Positions 35,107-44,393 of a stretch of 64,000 nt of DNA are shown piece by piece; within the stretch, counting starts at the first letter, position 1; each line of letters starts with the position of its first letter. This stretch comes from Arthrobacter sp. U41. GTDB taxonomy: Bacteria; Actinomycetota; Actinomycetes; Actinomycetales; Micrococcaceae. The position numbers and the translations under genes were made by a program. Where the stretch lies: contig NZ_VEGI01000001.1 in the NCBI RefSeq assembly GCF_007679325.1, positions 1,612,001-1,676,000 on the forward strand. Reading direction: 5' to 3'. Below the pieces are notes generated by a model. The model saw only the letters and a list, made by a program, of their open reading frames with translations. It ran no database searches and was not told the DNA's origin.

Positions 35107-36435
35107 ATGATGTTCCCCAAGAGCAAGCAATTGATGACGGCACTCGTGGCCGGGGCGGCGCTGGCCCTGGCCGGCTGCGGGGGCGGCGGAAGCCAGGCTG
35201 CCGCCCCTCTGGACCTCACCAAGGAGCCTGCGTACTCCGGAAAGCTAAGCATCCTGACGAAGTTCGGTGGCGATCCCCTCGAGCCGTACTTCAAGGATCT
35301 GGCGGCCGAGTACCAGAAGATGCATCCGGACGTCTCGTTCGAGCTAATTCAGGAGACGGATCAGAGCATCAAAGACAAGACCAAGACCCTGACCGCTTCT
35401 CAGGCCCTTCCCGATATCTTCTTCACCTGGGCCGGGAACTGGGCCAATAACTTTATCGACGGCGGACTCGCTGCGGACCTAACGCCCGCCATCGCGCCCG
35501 GCACCGAGTGGGGGGCGAAGTTCGGCGAATCGGCACTCAAGGCCTTCGAGAAGGACGGCAAATACTTTGCTGTCCCGCTTTACAACAACGGTAAGTTCAT
35601 GGGCTACAACCAGAGAATCTTTAAGGAACTGGGAATCACCCCGCCAAAGACATTCGAGGAACTTATCTCCTCCTGCTCGGTTCTCAAGTCAGCTGGCTAT
35701 GAACCAATTGCCTTTGGGAACAAGGACGGCTGGCCGGCGCTCCACTACCTGCAGCAACTGTTCGCCTATGAAGTACCGACCGATGTGTTGAACGCAGATT
35801 TCCACCCGGCGACCGCGGAGCTAAACGACGCGGGCTACCTAAAGGCCATGAAGCAGTTCAGTACCCTGGTGAACGAATGCACGGGCAGCGGTAAGGACTC
35901 AAACGGAGTCCTGTACACCACGGCGCAGCAGGCGCTGGCCGAAGGCAAAGCCGGTATGTACTACCAGGAAATTCTCGAATTTGATACCACTGCATCAAAA
36001 GACTCCTCGCTGAAGAAGGACGGCCTCGGTATCTTCCGCCTGCCCGCCGCAGCCGGCGCGAAGGGAGACACCGAAGCCATCGAAGCATCACCCGAGGGCT
36101 ACATCATCAATGCCAAGTCCAAGAACGCGGCCCTCGCTGCTGACTTCATGAAGTTTGCGACGAGCACCCAAAACGCAGCCAAGCTATCGGCTCCGCCGTA
36201 CGGCCAGCCAAGCTCCGTCAAGGGCGCCGTTTCCGAGCAAAACTCCACGGCACCGGTGGTGGAAGGCATCAAACAGGTGAACGAGGCCTCGGACGCCATC
36301 GTCTGGCTGGACTCTGTCACGGTCCCCACCGTCGCAGACGCGTGGCTGGCCGGAGGAGAAGCGCTGACCGCCGGAGGCCAGAGTCCCGAACAGGTACTCG
36401 CTTCGGTTCGGTCCGCTTCCGACGCTGCCAAGTAA
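35107..36435 (+). CDS. ABC transporter solute-binding lipoprotein (Amadori product uptake)
   Basis: 442 residues from ATG 35107. The lipoprotein signal MMFPKSKQLMTALVAG ends in the lipobox LAGC, with Cys near residue 24. A family-1 sugar-binding fold follows (KLSILTKFGGDPLEPYF, DIFFTWAGNWANNFIDGGLA). In B. subtilis the matching role belongs to FrlO. It is anchored outside the membrane and delivers substrate to the two permeases that follow 11 nt later. Specificity for fructosamines is inferred from the operon. Confidence 0.85.
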   Translation: MMFPKSKQLMTALVAGAALALAGCGGGGSQAAAPLDLTKEPAYSGKLSILTKFGGDPLEPYFKDLAAEYQKMHPDVSFELIQETDQSIKDKTKTLTASQALPDIFFTWAGNWANNFIDGGLAADLTPAIAPGTEWGAKFGESALKAFEKDGKYFAVPLYNNGKFMGYNQRIFKELGITPPKTFEELISSCSVLKSAGYEPIAFGNKDGWPALHYLQQLFAYEVPTDVLNADFHPATAELNDAGYLKAMKQFSTLVNECTGSGKDSNGVLYTTAQQALAEGKAGMYYQEILEFDTTASKDSSLKKDGLGIFRLPAAAGAKGDTEAIEASPEGYIINAKSKNAALAADFMKFATSTQNAAKLSAPPYGQPSSVKGAVSEQNSTAPVVEGIKQVNEASDAIVWLDSVTVPTVADAWLAGGEALTAGGQSPEQVLASVRSASDAAK

Positions 36436-36446
36436 CGGGTGCAGCC

Positions 36447-37418
36447 ATGACAGTTTCCAATACTGCGTGGAAGCCAGCGGCACCGCCGTCAACGGTGGCG
36501 GTACCGGGCCGCCCGTCTGATCAACCCACAAGAAGAGCCCGCTCGCAGCGTTGGCGGAACCTTGTCTGGGTCGCGCCCGCCGTTCTGCTCCTGAGCATCT
36601 TCGCCTACGTGCCGCTCGTTCAGAATCTTGGCTTCAGTACGCTCAAATGGGACATCTACAGCGGACGCCAGACCTTTGTGGGTTTAGACAACTACAGCAA
36701 GATGTTCAACGACCCGATCTTCTGGAAATCGTTACTCAACAACACCCTCTACGCCGGCATCTCGATCGTATTCCAAGTGTTCGGGGCCTTGATTCTGGCC
36801 GCCATGATCGAGGGGCTACGCAGTGCGCGGTGGCGCGGAATCCTCCGGGCCGTGTACTTTGTCCCCTCGGCGATCTCCCTGACTGTGGCCGGGCTGTTGT
36901 TCTATTTCATCTACGAGCCGCGAATGGGGATCCTCAATGCAGCGCTGGATTTCCTCGGCCTGCACGACTTCACCCAGGCTTGGCTCGGGCAGGAAAACAC
37001 CGCAATCTTTGGCATTATCGCCATGAGCCAGTGGCAGGGCTTCGGCTATTGCACATTGCTCTTTGCCGTCGCGCTACAACGTATACCCACCGAACTGTAC
37101 GAAGCTGCTTCTATCGATGGCGTCGGTCCTTTCCGTCGCTTCTTCGCCATTTCCTTGCCACTGGTACGGGAGATGACCAGCCTCATGTTGATCGTCACGG
37201 TCTCCGGGGCGTTCCAGGTCTTCAACGAAGTCATGGTGATGACAAGTGGCGGCCCAAACAACTCCAGCCAGGTCTTGGGCACTTGGCTATACCGAAGTGG
37301 ATTTGTCCGCAACGACTTCGGTTATGCGGCAGCGATCGCCACCGCTGTTTTCGTTATCACGATGGTGCTTGCGGCACTTCAGTTGTGGATCTCTAAGCGT
37401 AGGAGAGTCGAATGGTAA
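36447..37418 (+). CDS. ABC transporter permease, MalF-like
   Basis: 323 residues from ATG 36447. Proline-rich tail, then six hydrophobic segments (VAPAVLLLSIFAYVPLVQ onward). The binding-protein-dependent permease EAA loop is YEAASIDGVGPFRRFFAISL near residues 217-236. It belongs to the CUT1-type sugar transporter permeases. It overlaps the second permease by 7 nt. No ATPase gene is present in the operon, so a shared MsmX/UgpC-like ATPase elsewhere must energise it. Confidence 0.85.
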   Translation: MTVSNTAWKPAAPPSTVAVPGRPSDQPTRRARSQRWRNLVWVAPAVLLLSIFAYVPLVQNLGFSTLKWDIYSGRQTFVGLDNYSKMFNDPIFWKSLLNNTLYAGISIVFQVFGALILAAMIEGLRSARWRGILRAVYFVPSAISLTVAGLLFYFIYEPRMGILNAALDFLGLHDFTQAWLGQENTAIFGIIAMSQWQGFGYCTLLFAVALQRIPTELYEAASIDGVGPFRRFFAISLPLVREMTSLMLIVTVSGAFQVFNEVMVMTSGGPNNSSQVLGTWLYRSGFVRNDFGYAAAIATAVFVITMVLAALQLWISKRRRVEW

Positions 37419-38248
37419 CGCGGACGTCTGTACTCATGTCCCTTGGACGGGTGTTTGTCCGGGCATTCCTACTGGCCCTCGCGGTCGTAGTCATCTACCC
37501 CCTTCTTTGGATGCTTTTCAACGGCGTGAAGTCGAACGCAGAACTTTTCGCTAACCCGTTCGCCCTTCCGAGCTCATGGCGATGGGAAAACTACGCCACT
37601 GCCTGGAACCGCGGCGTGGGCGACTACCTCACCACGAGCGTCCTGGTTACAGTGACGTCCACGATCGCGACGGTTTTCATTAGTGCCTGGGCCGCCTACG
37701 GATTGACGAAGGTCCGCATCCCGTTCAGCCGCACGTTGCTGATCGTCATCCTGGCCGGACTGATGCTGGCACCGACCGTCGCCCTCATTCCACTGGTGAA
37801 AATGTTTCAGGCGATGGGGCTATACAACAGCTTTTGGGCACTGCTGATCTTGTACACGGCGTTCCGTGTCCCGTTCACCACGTTCCTGATTCGCGCCTAC
37901 ATGATGGATTTGCCGGCAGAAGTCGACGAAGCGGCCGCCGTCGATGGTGCGTCGAAGGCGAGGGCCTTTTGGCAGATCATCCTGCCCATGTGCCGTCCCA
38001 TCATCGTCTCGACAGTATTGCTGAACATCCTCTTCACTTGGAACGAGTACCTCTTCGCCATGATCTTCACCAGCGGCGGGGCCCTACAGACCCTGCCGGT
38101 GGGGCTCACCAATCTCATGTCAAAGCACGGCACGGATTATCCCGTGGTCTTCGCCGGGATGGTGATCGCTGCGCTGCCCGTGATCGTGCTCTTCTTTGCC
38201 GGCCAGCGGTACTTTATCCGCGGTCTGGCCGACGGTGTTGGGAAGTAG
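37412..38248 (+). CDS. ABC transporter permease, MalG-like
   Basis: 278 residues. ATG 37412 overlaps the previous stop, and AGGAG lies just upstream inside the preceding gene. Six hydrophobic segments; the EAA loop is DEAAAVDGASKARAFWQIIL. The C-terminus (FFAGQRYFIRGLADGVGK) is typical of CUT1 second permeases. It forms a heterodimer with the product of the preceding gene. Confidence 0.85.
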   Translation: MVTRTSVLMSLGRVFVRAFLLALAVVVIYPLLWMLFNGVKSNAELFANPFALPSSWRWENYATAWNRGVGDYLTTSVLVTVTSTIATVFISAWAAYGLTKVRIPFSRTLLIVILAGLMLAPTVALIPLVKMFQAMGLYNSFWALLILYTAFRVPFTTFLIRAYMMDLPAEVDEAAAVDGASKARAFWQIILPMCRPIIVSTVLLNILFTWNEYLFAMIFTSGGALQTLPVGLTNLMSKHGTDYPVVFAGMVIAALPVIVLFFAGQRYFIRGLADGVGK

Positions 38249-38250
38249 CC

Positions 38251-39120
38251 GTGCACAGCGTCGGTATGGACCAGGTCTGCGGCTCCAACTTCGCTTATCA
38301 GCACCACACCCTGAAGCGCTGCCTCGATGACATGGTTGATCTGGGGAGGACCAGGATAGAGCTGTGGTGCGTCGCGCCGCACCTGCACATACCAGAGACA
38401 GATGCGGCGCAATTGCAGCAGGTGTGGACTCTTCTACAGGAGCGGGAACTCAGCCTTGCGTGCCTCACCCCCGAACAGGTGAGCTACCCAGTGAACATCG
38501 CTTCCGGAGTGCAACGGCTTCGGGAGCGGAGCTTGCAGCTCTTCCTGCGCGCGGCAGAAGTATGCAGCGAGTTGGAATCGCCGCTCCTGTTCCTCACAGC
38601 CGGTCGAGGCTACGAGGACGAACCGATAGGCCCCGCATGGGAACGGTCCGTCGCAGGATTGCAGGCCATCGCGGCCCGAGCCGCGGAACTGGGGGTATCG
38701 TGTGTGCTCGAGCCGCTGCAGCGTGTGGAGTCCAATCTGGTCACGGACGTTCAGTCCTTGGCGCGAATGCTTCGCGATGTGGGCTCCCCGGCACTCGGAG
38801 TCGTGATCGACACCGTAGCCATGGCAGTCGCAGGGGACTCCATCAACGACTACGGCGATGCGTTTGGTGACAGGATCCGGCACGTGCACCTCGTGGACGG
38901 GGCTCCCGCTGGTCATTTGGCCTGGGGCGACGGGTCGATGGACCTGAGAGGGATCCTGCGCGATCTAAGTGGCCTGGAGTACCAGGGCGCAATGACCTTC
39001 GAGCTCTTCGGAGACGGTTCCTACGCTTTGGAGCCCCGTCCCGCCGTCGAGAAGTGCCTTGATGCTTTCGCTGTCGGCGCCGCAGGGCCGCGCGCGTCCC
39101 CTGACAAGCAACGTGTTTGA
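38251..39120 (+). CDS. frlC: Sugar epimerase TIM-barrel protein, fructoselysine 3-epimerase-like (FrlC)
   Basis: 289 residues from GTG 38251, with GGAAG and 5-nt spacing inside the end of the permease gene. A xylose-isomerase-like barrel: CLDDMVDLGRTRIELWC, SCVLEPLQRVESNL, GVVIDTVAMAVAG and HVHLVDG supply the Glu/Asp/His metal ligands. The TPEQVSYPVN segment follows E. coli FrlC. It would convert psicose-type isomers to the fructose-type Amadori compound before phosphorylation. It is the last gene of the operon; no hairpin terminator is evident before the exporter remnant. Confidence 0.7.
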   Translation: MHSVGMDQVCGSNFAYQHHTLKRCLDDMVDLGRTRIELWCVAPHLHIPETDAAQLQQVWTLLQERELSLACLTPEQVSYPVNIASGVQRLRERSLQLFLRAAEVCSELESPLLFLTAGRGYEDEPIGPAWERSVAGLQAIAARAAELGVSCVLEPLQRVESNLVTDVQSLARMLRDVGSPALGVVIDTVAMAVAGDSINDYGDAFGDRIRHVHLVDGAPAGHLAWGDGSMDLRGILRDLSGLEYQGAMTFELFGDGSYALEPRPAVEKCLDAFAVGAAGPRASPDKQRV

Positions 39121-39184
39121 AGCGCTTGCCTGCTAGTTGTACTCAGATGGGAAGCCTACCCGCACACCGGCACCGCCGGTCCCC

Positions 39185-39485
39185 CTAAACCTCCGCCACC
39201 GGCGCCGCGTACAGCGCGGCGTACGCCCCGCCCGCGGCCACCACGGTGTCATAGCCCTGCGGCAGGGACTTCACGACCCTGTCCACGCACGTCGTCTTCG
39301 CCGCCTCCAGGATGTCCGCTTCGGACTCCGAGGGCCGGCCGTAGGCGAGCCGAACAGCCGGGTGTCCTGCAGCACCATGCCCATCCGTGAGCGCAGCTCG
39401 TGCCGGGACATCGCGGCGACGGCCCCGCCCGGTGGGGCCCACGATCGCCGCCGTCTGCCCCGGCTCCGCAGTCAGCCGACCGCAA
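39185..39485 (-). pseudogene. Exporter 3'-end remnant 3 (patchwork with internal deletions)
   Basis: The minus strand keeps the tail [13 protein letters not shown] but joins it directly to KSLPQGYDTVVAAGG, so about 95 codons (signature and Walker B) are deleted. [33 protein letters not shown] and AAIVGPTGRG appear in shifted frames. It lies at the end of the Amadori operon in the same orientation as the intact gene 1.3 kb away. The 160 bp that follow hold nothing I can identify. Confidence 0.75.
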
Positions 39486-39645
39486 CACCCTCGGCGCCCG
39501 TCAGGTCCTCTGGACTCGCAGCCTGGGCCACCTTGCGGCCCGGGATGCGCCCGGAAACCACCGCCCAGCCGATGTGCAGCCCATGGTTGAGAAGCTGAAG
39601 ACCATCCTGCCCAGTTGATCCGGCGGCCCACAAGCCGGGGGATAC

Positions 39646-40242
39646 TCAATGCTTTTTGAAGGAGTCCTTCACCTTTTCGGCAGCGTGCTTCAGATCCGCC
39701 TTGACGTGCTCAACCTTGCCCTCGGACTCGGACCTGAAACCGTCGTCGCCCGTCGCCGTGCCCGTAGCCTGGTGAGGCTCGCCGGTTTCGAAGGGCGCGC
39801 CTGCAGCCGGCGGCTCGCCCGCCGCACGACGGTCCGACTCACGCGCGCCGACAACGGACTGAGCGCCGCCGGATCCGGCCTCAGCCGGTGATGGTCCCGG
39901 CGCTACGCGGCCGGTTGTTGCAGCGCCTGTTACGGTCCGCTGCCCCTCCGTCATTGCTGGGTCGTTGTAGACCTGCTCAACGGGTGCCTCGCCGGTCTTG
40001 GCCAGTTCCGGATGCGAGTGATCCCCTTCCGCCTCAGTGCCCGACTCCGCGACGTCGATCGCTTCCCGCACATCTGCACCGCTACGGGAGTCGTCGGCCT
40101 GGGCGTCGGCACCGGACGAGACGCGCTGGTCCTGGGACGCAGCGCCTTGGGAGATATCTTCAGCCGGCCGATCTCGAGGCTCCCTTGGTTTGGATTCCAA
40201 GGGTGCCTCTGCCTGCAATTCGGAGTCGCTGCGGTCTGTCAT
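39646..40242 (-). CDS. Disordered acidic protein ending in a CsbD-like tail
   Basis: 198 residues from ATG 40242. Most of the chain is Asp/Glu/Ala/Ser-rich and probably unstructured (AEDISQGAASQDQRVSSGAD, DHSHPELAKTGEAPVEQVYN). Only the last about 25 residues (KVEHVKADLKHAAEKVKDSF) match the CsbD protein at 29379, and the DNA there is also similar. It looks like a stress protein in which a CsbD tail has been joined to a low-complexity body. The 260 bp between it and the exporter gene hold no gene. Confidence 0.7.
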   Translation of the reverse strand: MTDRSDSELQAEAPLESKPREPRDRPAEDISQGAASQDQRVSSGADAQADDSRSGADVREAIDVAESGTEAEGDHSHPELAKTGEAPVEQVYNDPAMTEGQRTVTGAATTGRVAPGPSPAEAGSGGAQSVVGARESDRRAAGEPPAAGAPFETGEPHQATGTATGDDGFRSESEGKVEHVKADLKHAAEKVKDSFKKH

Positions 40243-40502
40243 GATCCTTGCCCTTCCGGGACGAATGGGTGCGTCTGCTCCGGCGCATCTCAAGTCTAGA
40301 CAGAGCCGCGGCGCTCCAACAGGGCGAGAGAGAAAAGAACGAGCGGGTCACCCCCGACGTCGTTCGCGGCCAGGGTGCGGGCCACTTGGGCCACCGGTAC
40401 GGCTCCGGGGAGCCATGCGCCCAATACGGCCAGCGCACTGGTCCAGGTTGTTACCTGCCGTCTCGGGCTGGCCCGCAGAACCCGCTGCGTGGCCGAGCAC
40501 CG

Positions 40503-42527
40503 CTAAACCTCCGCCACCGGCGCCGCGAACTGCGCCGCGTACAGCGCGGCGTACGCCCCGCCGGTCTCCAGCAGTGAAGCGTGCGTCCCTTGCTCCACGA
40601 TCTGCCCGGCCTCCATTACCAGGATGAGGTCGGCGTCGCGGATGGTGGAGAGCCGGTGGGCGATGACAAACGAGGTCCGGTCCGAGCGCAGCGCACTCAT
40701 CGCCTTCTGCACCAGCACCTCGGTCCGGGTGTCCACGGACGATGTCGCCTCGTCCAGGATCAGCACCGACGGCCGGGCCAGGAACGCCCGGGCAATCGTC
40801 AGCAGCTGCTTTTCCCCTGCCGAGACATTGCCGCCCTCGTCCTCCAGCACGGTGTCGTAACCGTCCGGCAGCGACCGGACGAACCGGTCCACGTACGTCG
40901 CCTTCGCCGCCTCCAGAATCTCGGCTTCCGAGGCGCCGGGGCGGCCGTAGGCGATGTTGTCCCGGATGGTCCCGCCGAACAGCCAGGTGTCCTGCAGCAC
41001 CATGCCCATCCGCGAGCGCAGCCCGTCGCGGGTCATCGCGGTGACGTCCACGCCGTCGAGCGTGATCCGCCCGGCGTCGAGCTCGTAGAACCGCATCATC
41101 AGGTTCACCAGCGTCGTCTTCCCCGCCCCCGTCGGCCCCACTATCGCCACGGTCTGTCCCGGCTCGGCCACCAGGTCCAAGTCCGTGATCAGCGGCTTGT
41201 CCGGCGAGTAGGCAAAGGACACGTTCTCGAACACCAGCCGGCCCCGCCCGCCGTTCGGCGCCACCGCAGGCACAGGATCCGCCGACTGCTCCGCCTCATC
41301 CAGCAGCTCGAACACCCGCTCGGCCGAGGCCACCCCGGACTGCAGCAGGTTCGCCATCGAGCCCAGCTGGGCCAGCGGCTGGGTGAACTGCCGCGAGTAC
41401 TGAATGAACGCCTGCACATCGCCCAGCTGCATCGCCCCGGCGGCCACCTGCAGCCCGCCCACCACGGCGATCCCCACGTAGACCAGGTTCCCGATGAACG
41501 TCATGGCCGGCATGATCAGCCCGGACACGAACTGCGCGCCGAAGCTGGCCTCATACAGCTCGGCGTTCTTCTGCCGGAACCGCTCCTCGACCTCCCGCTG
41601 CCGGCCGAACACCTTCACCAGCGCGTGCCCGGTGTATGTCTCCTCGATCTGCCCGTTCAGCTCCCCCGTGTGCTTCCACTGCGCCACGAACAGCTTCTGC
41701 GAGCGCTTGGCGATCAGCGCCGTCGTCACCAGCGTCAGCGGCACCGTGACCAGCGCGATCAGCGCGAGGGTGGGCGAGAGGATGAACATCATCACCAGCA
41801 CACCCAGCACGGTCAGCAGCGACGTGACCGCCTGGCTGATGGACTGCTGCAGGCTCTGCGAGATGTTGTCCACGTCGTTGGTGACCCGGCTCAGCAGCTC
41901 CCCGCGCTGGATCGAGTCGAAATACCGCAACGGCAGCCGGTTGATCTTCGCCTCGATCCGCTCGCGCAGCCGGAACACCGTCCGCTGCACCACGCCGTTA
42001 AGGATGTATGCCTGCATCCACATGAATGCCGACGCCAGCACGTACAGCGCCAGCGCCCACAGCAGTACGTTGGCCAGCGCCGCGAAGTCGATCCCCGCGC
42101 CCGGCGTCAGCGTCATGGCACTGAGCATGTCCGCCTGCTGGTCCTGCCCCTCGGCGCGCAGCTGCGCGATCAGCTGCTCCTGGCTCACCCCGGCCGGCAG
42201 GTCCCTGGACACGACGCCGGCGAAGATCAGGTTGGTGCCCTCGCCCAGCAGCCGCGGCCCGATCACCGAGAACGTCACACTCACCACGGCGAGCATCAGG
42301 ACCAGCACCAGCCACAGCCGCTCCGGCCGCAGCTGGCCGAGCAGCCGTTTGGCGGACGGCCAGAAGTTCATCGCCTTCTCCGCCGGGACGTTCATCCCGG
42401 CGAACGGCCCGCCGCGTCCCGGTCCTGCCGCCGGACGGGGGATGCGTTCGACGGCTGCCGTCCCGCCGCGTGCCTGTCCCCCGCCCGCCGGCGCGGCGGG
42501 CGCCCCGGTGCGGTCCGGGGCGCTCAT
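40503..42527 (-). CDS. ABC exporter half-transporter B (catalytic Walker B)
   Basis: 674 residues from ATG 42527, which overlaps the upstream stop (ATGA). A proline-rich N-terminal tail precedes six transmembrane helices (residues about 70-370) and an ATPase domain with [20 protein letters not shown], the atypical signature [10 protein letters not shown] and a canonical [11 protein letters not shown]. Its partner has the opposite pattern, so together they form a TM287/288-like heterodimeric exporter with one degenerate site. The substrate is probably a hydrophobic drug or lipid (family inference). It is the parent of the three truncated copies at 26056, 28445 and 39185. Confidence 0.9.
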   Translation of the reverse strand: MSAPDRTGAPAAPAGGGQARGGTAAVERIPRPAAGPGRGGPFAGMNVPAEKAMNFWPSAKRLLGQLRPERLWLVLVLMLAVVSVTFSVIGPRLLGEGTNLIFAGVVSRDLPAGVSQEQLIAQLRAEGQDQQADMLSAMTLTPGAGIDFAALANVLLWALALYVLASAFMWMQAYILNGVVQRTVFRLRERIEAKINRLPLRYFDSIQRGELLSRVTNDVDNISQSLQQSISQAVTSLLTVLGVLVMMFILSPTLALIALVTVPLTLVTTALIAKRSQKLFVAQWKHTGELNGQIEETYTGHALVKVFGRQREVEERFRQKNAELYEASFGAQFVSGLIMPAMTFIGNLVYVGIAVVGGLQVAAGAMQLGDVQAFIQYSRQFTQPLAQLGSMANLLQSGVASAERVFELLDEAEQSADPVPAVAPNGGRGRLVFENVSFAYSPDKPLITDLDLVAEPGQTVAIVGPTGAGKTTLVNLMMRFYELDAGRITLDGVDVTAMTRDGLRSRMGMVLQDTWLFGGTIRDNIAYGRPGASEAEILEAAKATYVDRFVRSLPDGYDTVLEDEGGNVSAGEKQLLTIARAFLARPSVLILDEATSSVDTRTEVLVQKAMSALRSDRTSFVIAHRLSTIRDADLILVMEAGQIVEQGTHASLLETGGAYAALYAAQFAAPVAEV

Positions 42528-44263
42528 GCCGCCTCCTCCGCAGCGAGCTGGGAGTTCACAATCTCCCGGTACGTCTCGGACGTCTCCAGGAGCTCCGCGT
42601 GCGTGCCGTGCGCGACGATCCGGCCGCCGTCGAGCACCAGGATCTGGTCCGCGTCCACGATGCTGGACACGCGCTGGGCGATGATCACCAGGGTGGCGCC
42701 GGCGGTGTGCTGCCGGAGCGCCTGCCGCAGCCGGGCGTCGGTGGCGGTGTCCAGCGAGGAGAACGAGTCGTCGAAGATGTAGAGCTCGGGCCGTTTCACC
42801 AGCGCCCGGGCAATCGCGATCCGCTGCCGCTGCCCGCCGGAGACGTTGGTGCCGCCCTGCGAGACGGGCGCGTCCAGCCCGCCCTCCATTTCCCGCACGA
42901 AGTCCTCCGCCTGCGCAATGGACAGCGCCCGCCAGAGTTCGTCCTCGGTGGCGTCGGGTTTGCCGTAGAGCAGGTTGCTGCGCACCGTGCCGGAAAACAG
43001 GTACGGCCGCTGCGGGACCAGGCCGATGTGCCCCCACAGCAGATCCGGGTGCAGCTCGCGCACGTCCACGCCGTCGATCAGCACCGCGCCGGACGTCGCG
43101 TCGAAGAGCCGCGGCATCAGGTTCACCAGGGTGGTCTTGCCGGACCCGGTGGCGCCGATGATCGCCGTCGTCCGCCCCGCCCGGGCGGTGAAGCTGATCC
43201 CGGACAGGACCGGCTGTTCGGCGCCCGGGTAGGCGAACCCGACGTCGCGCATTTCCAGTTCCCCGCGGCCGGCGCGGCCGGAGAAATCCAGCGGGTGCAC
43301 CGGCGGGCGGACGCTGGATTCGGTGCCGAGCACCTCGCCGATCCGGTCCGCGGAGACCGCCGCGCGCGGGATCATGATCGCCATGAACGTGGCCATCATG
43401 ACGGACATGAGGATCTGCATGAGGTAGCTCAGGAACGCGATCATGGTGCCCACCTGCATGGAGCCGTCCTGGATCCGGAACGCGCCGAACCAGATCACGG
43501 CCACGGATGAGACGTTCAGGACCAGCATCACGGTGGGGAACGCGAGAGCCATCAGCCGGCCGGCGCGCAGGGCGGTGTCCGTGACGTCCTCGTTGGCCCG
43601 GGCGAAGCGGGCGGTCTCCACGTCCTCGCGGACGAACGCGCGGACCACGCGGATGCCGGTGAGCTGCTCGCGGAGCACCCGGTTCACAGTGTCGATCCGG
43701 GTCTGCATCAGCCGGAACAGCGGCACCATCCGGGTGATGATCAGCCCCACCCCTGCCAGCAGCACCGGCACGCTGACCGCGATCAGCCAGGACAGCTGCA
43801 GGTCCTGCCGCATGGCCATGATGACGCCGCCGATGCTCAGCATGGGCGCGGCCACCATCAGGGTGGCGGAGACCAGCACCAGCTGCTGGACCTGCTGGAC
43901 GTCGTTGGTGGAGCGGGTGATGAGGCTCGGCGCGCCGAAGCGGGTGACCTCCTGCTCGGAGAATGCCGCCACCCGGCTGAAGACCGCCCCGCGCACGTCC
44001 CGGCCCATCGCCATCGCCGCCTTCGCCCCGAAGTACACGGCAGCGATGGCGCAGGCGATCTGCAGCAGCGTCACCAGCAGCATCACCGCTCCGGTGCGCA
44101 GGATGTACTCCGTGTCCCCCTTCGCCACGCCCTGGTCGATGATGTCCGCGTTCAGGGTGGGCAGGTACAGCGAGGCGATGGACTGCGCCAGCTGGAAAAC
44201 GACGACGGCGAGCAGCAGCCAGCGCTGCGGTGCCAGGTATTCAACGAGCAGTTTCCAGAGCAT
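42524..44263 (-). CDS. ABC exporter half-transporter A (degenerate Walker B)
   Basis: 579 residues. Six transmembrane helices, then the ATPase: GATGSGKTT, VPQRPYLFSGTVRSN, a canonical NVSGGQRQRIAIARA signature, and YIFDDSFSSLD, where Asp replaces the catalytic Glu. It is translated immediately before the B subunit. The D-for-E change is characteristic of one half of heterodimeric exporters. No regulator is adjacent; the upstream 130 bp to the next gene could hold the promoter. Confidence 0.9.
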   Translation of the reverse strand: MLWKLLVEYLAPQRWLLLAVVVFQLAQSIASLYLPTLNADIIDQGVAKGDTEYILRTGAVMLLVTLLQIACAIAAVYFGAKAAMAMGRDVRGAVFSRVAAFSEQEVTRFGAPSLITRSTNDVQQVQQLVLVSATLMVAAPMLSIGGVIMAMRQDLQLSWLIAVSVPVLLAGVGLIITRMVPLFRLMQTRIDTVNRVLREQLTGIRVVRAFVREDVETARFARANEDVTDTALRAGRLMALAFPTVMLVLNVSSVAVIWFGAFRIQDGSMQVGTMIAFLSYLMQILMSVMMATFMAIMIPRAAVSADRIGEVLGTESSVRPPVHPLDFSGRAGRGELEMRDVGFAYPGAEQPVLSGISFTARAGRTTAIIGATGSGKTTLVNLMPRLFDATSGAVLIDGVDVRELHPDLLWGHIGLVPQRPYLFSGTVRSNLLYGKPDATEDELWRALSIAQAEDFVREMEGGLDAPVSQGGTNVSGGQRQRIAIARALVKRPELYIFDDSFSSLDTATDARLRQALRQHTAGATLVIIAQRVSSIVDADQILVLDGGRIVAHGTHAELLETSETYREIVNSQLAAEEAA

Positions 44264-44393
44264 CCGTACTCCACTTCACGGGTCACGGGCAGCGGTGTGA
44301 AGGTCAGTTTACGTCCGGAGGCCGTGGGTGGGGCGGGTTCCGCGCAGGGCGGAGGCGGGACGTGCCGGGCGAACGCGCCAGAGCAGGCCGTCC

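Noticed and set aside
39400-39618. Plus-strand frame ending in VEKLKTILPS
   Set aside because: The end looks protein-like, but the first half is antisense to exporter remnant 3 and no family is evident. It may be another decayed tail, which I cannot support.
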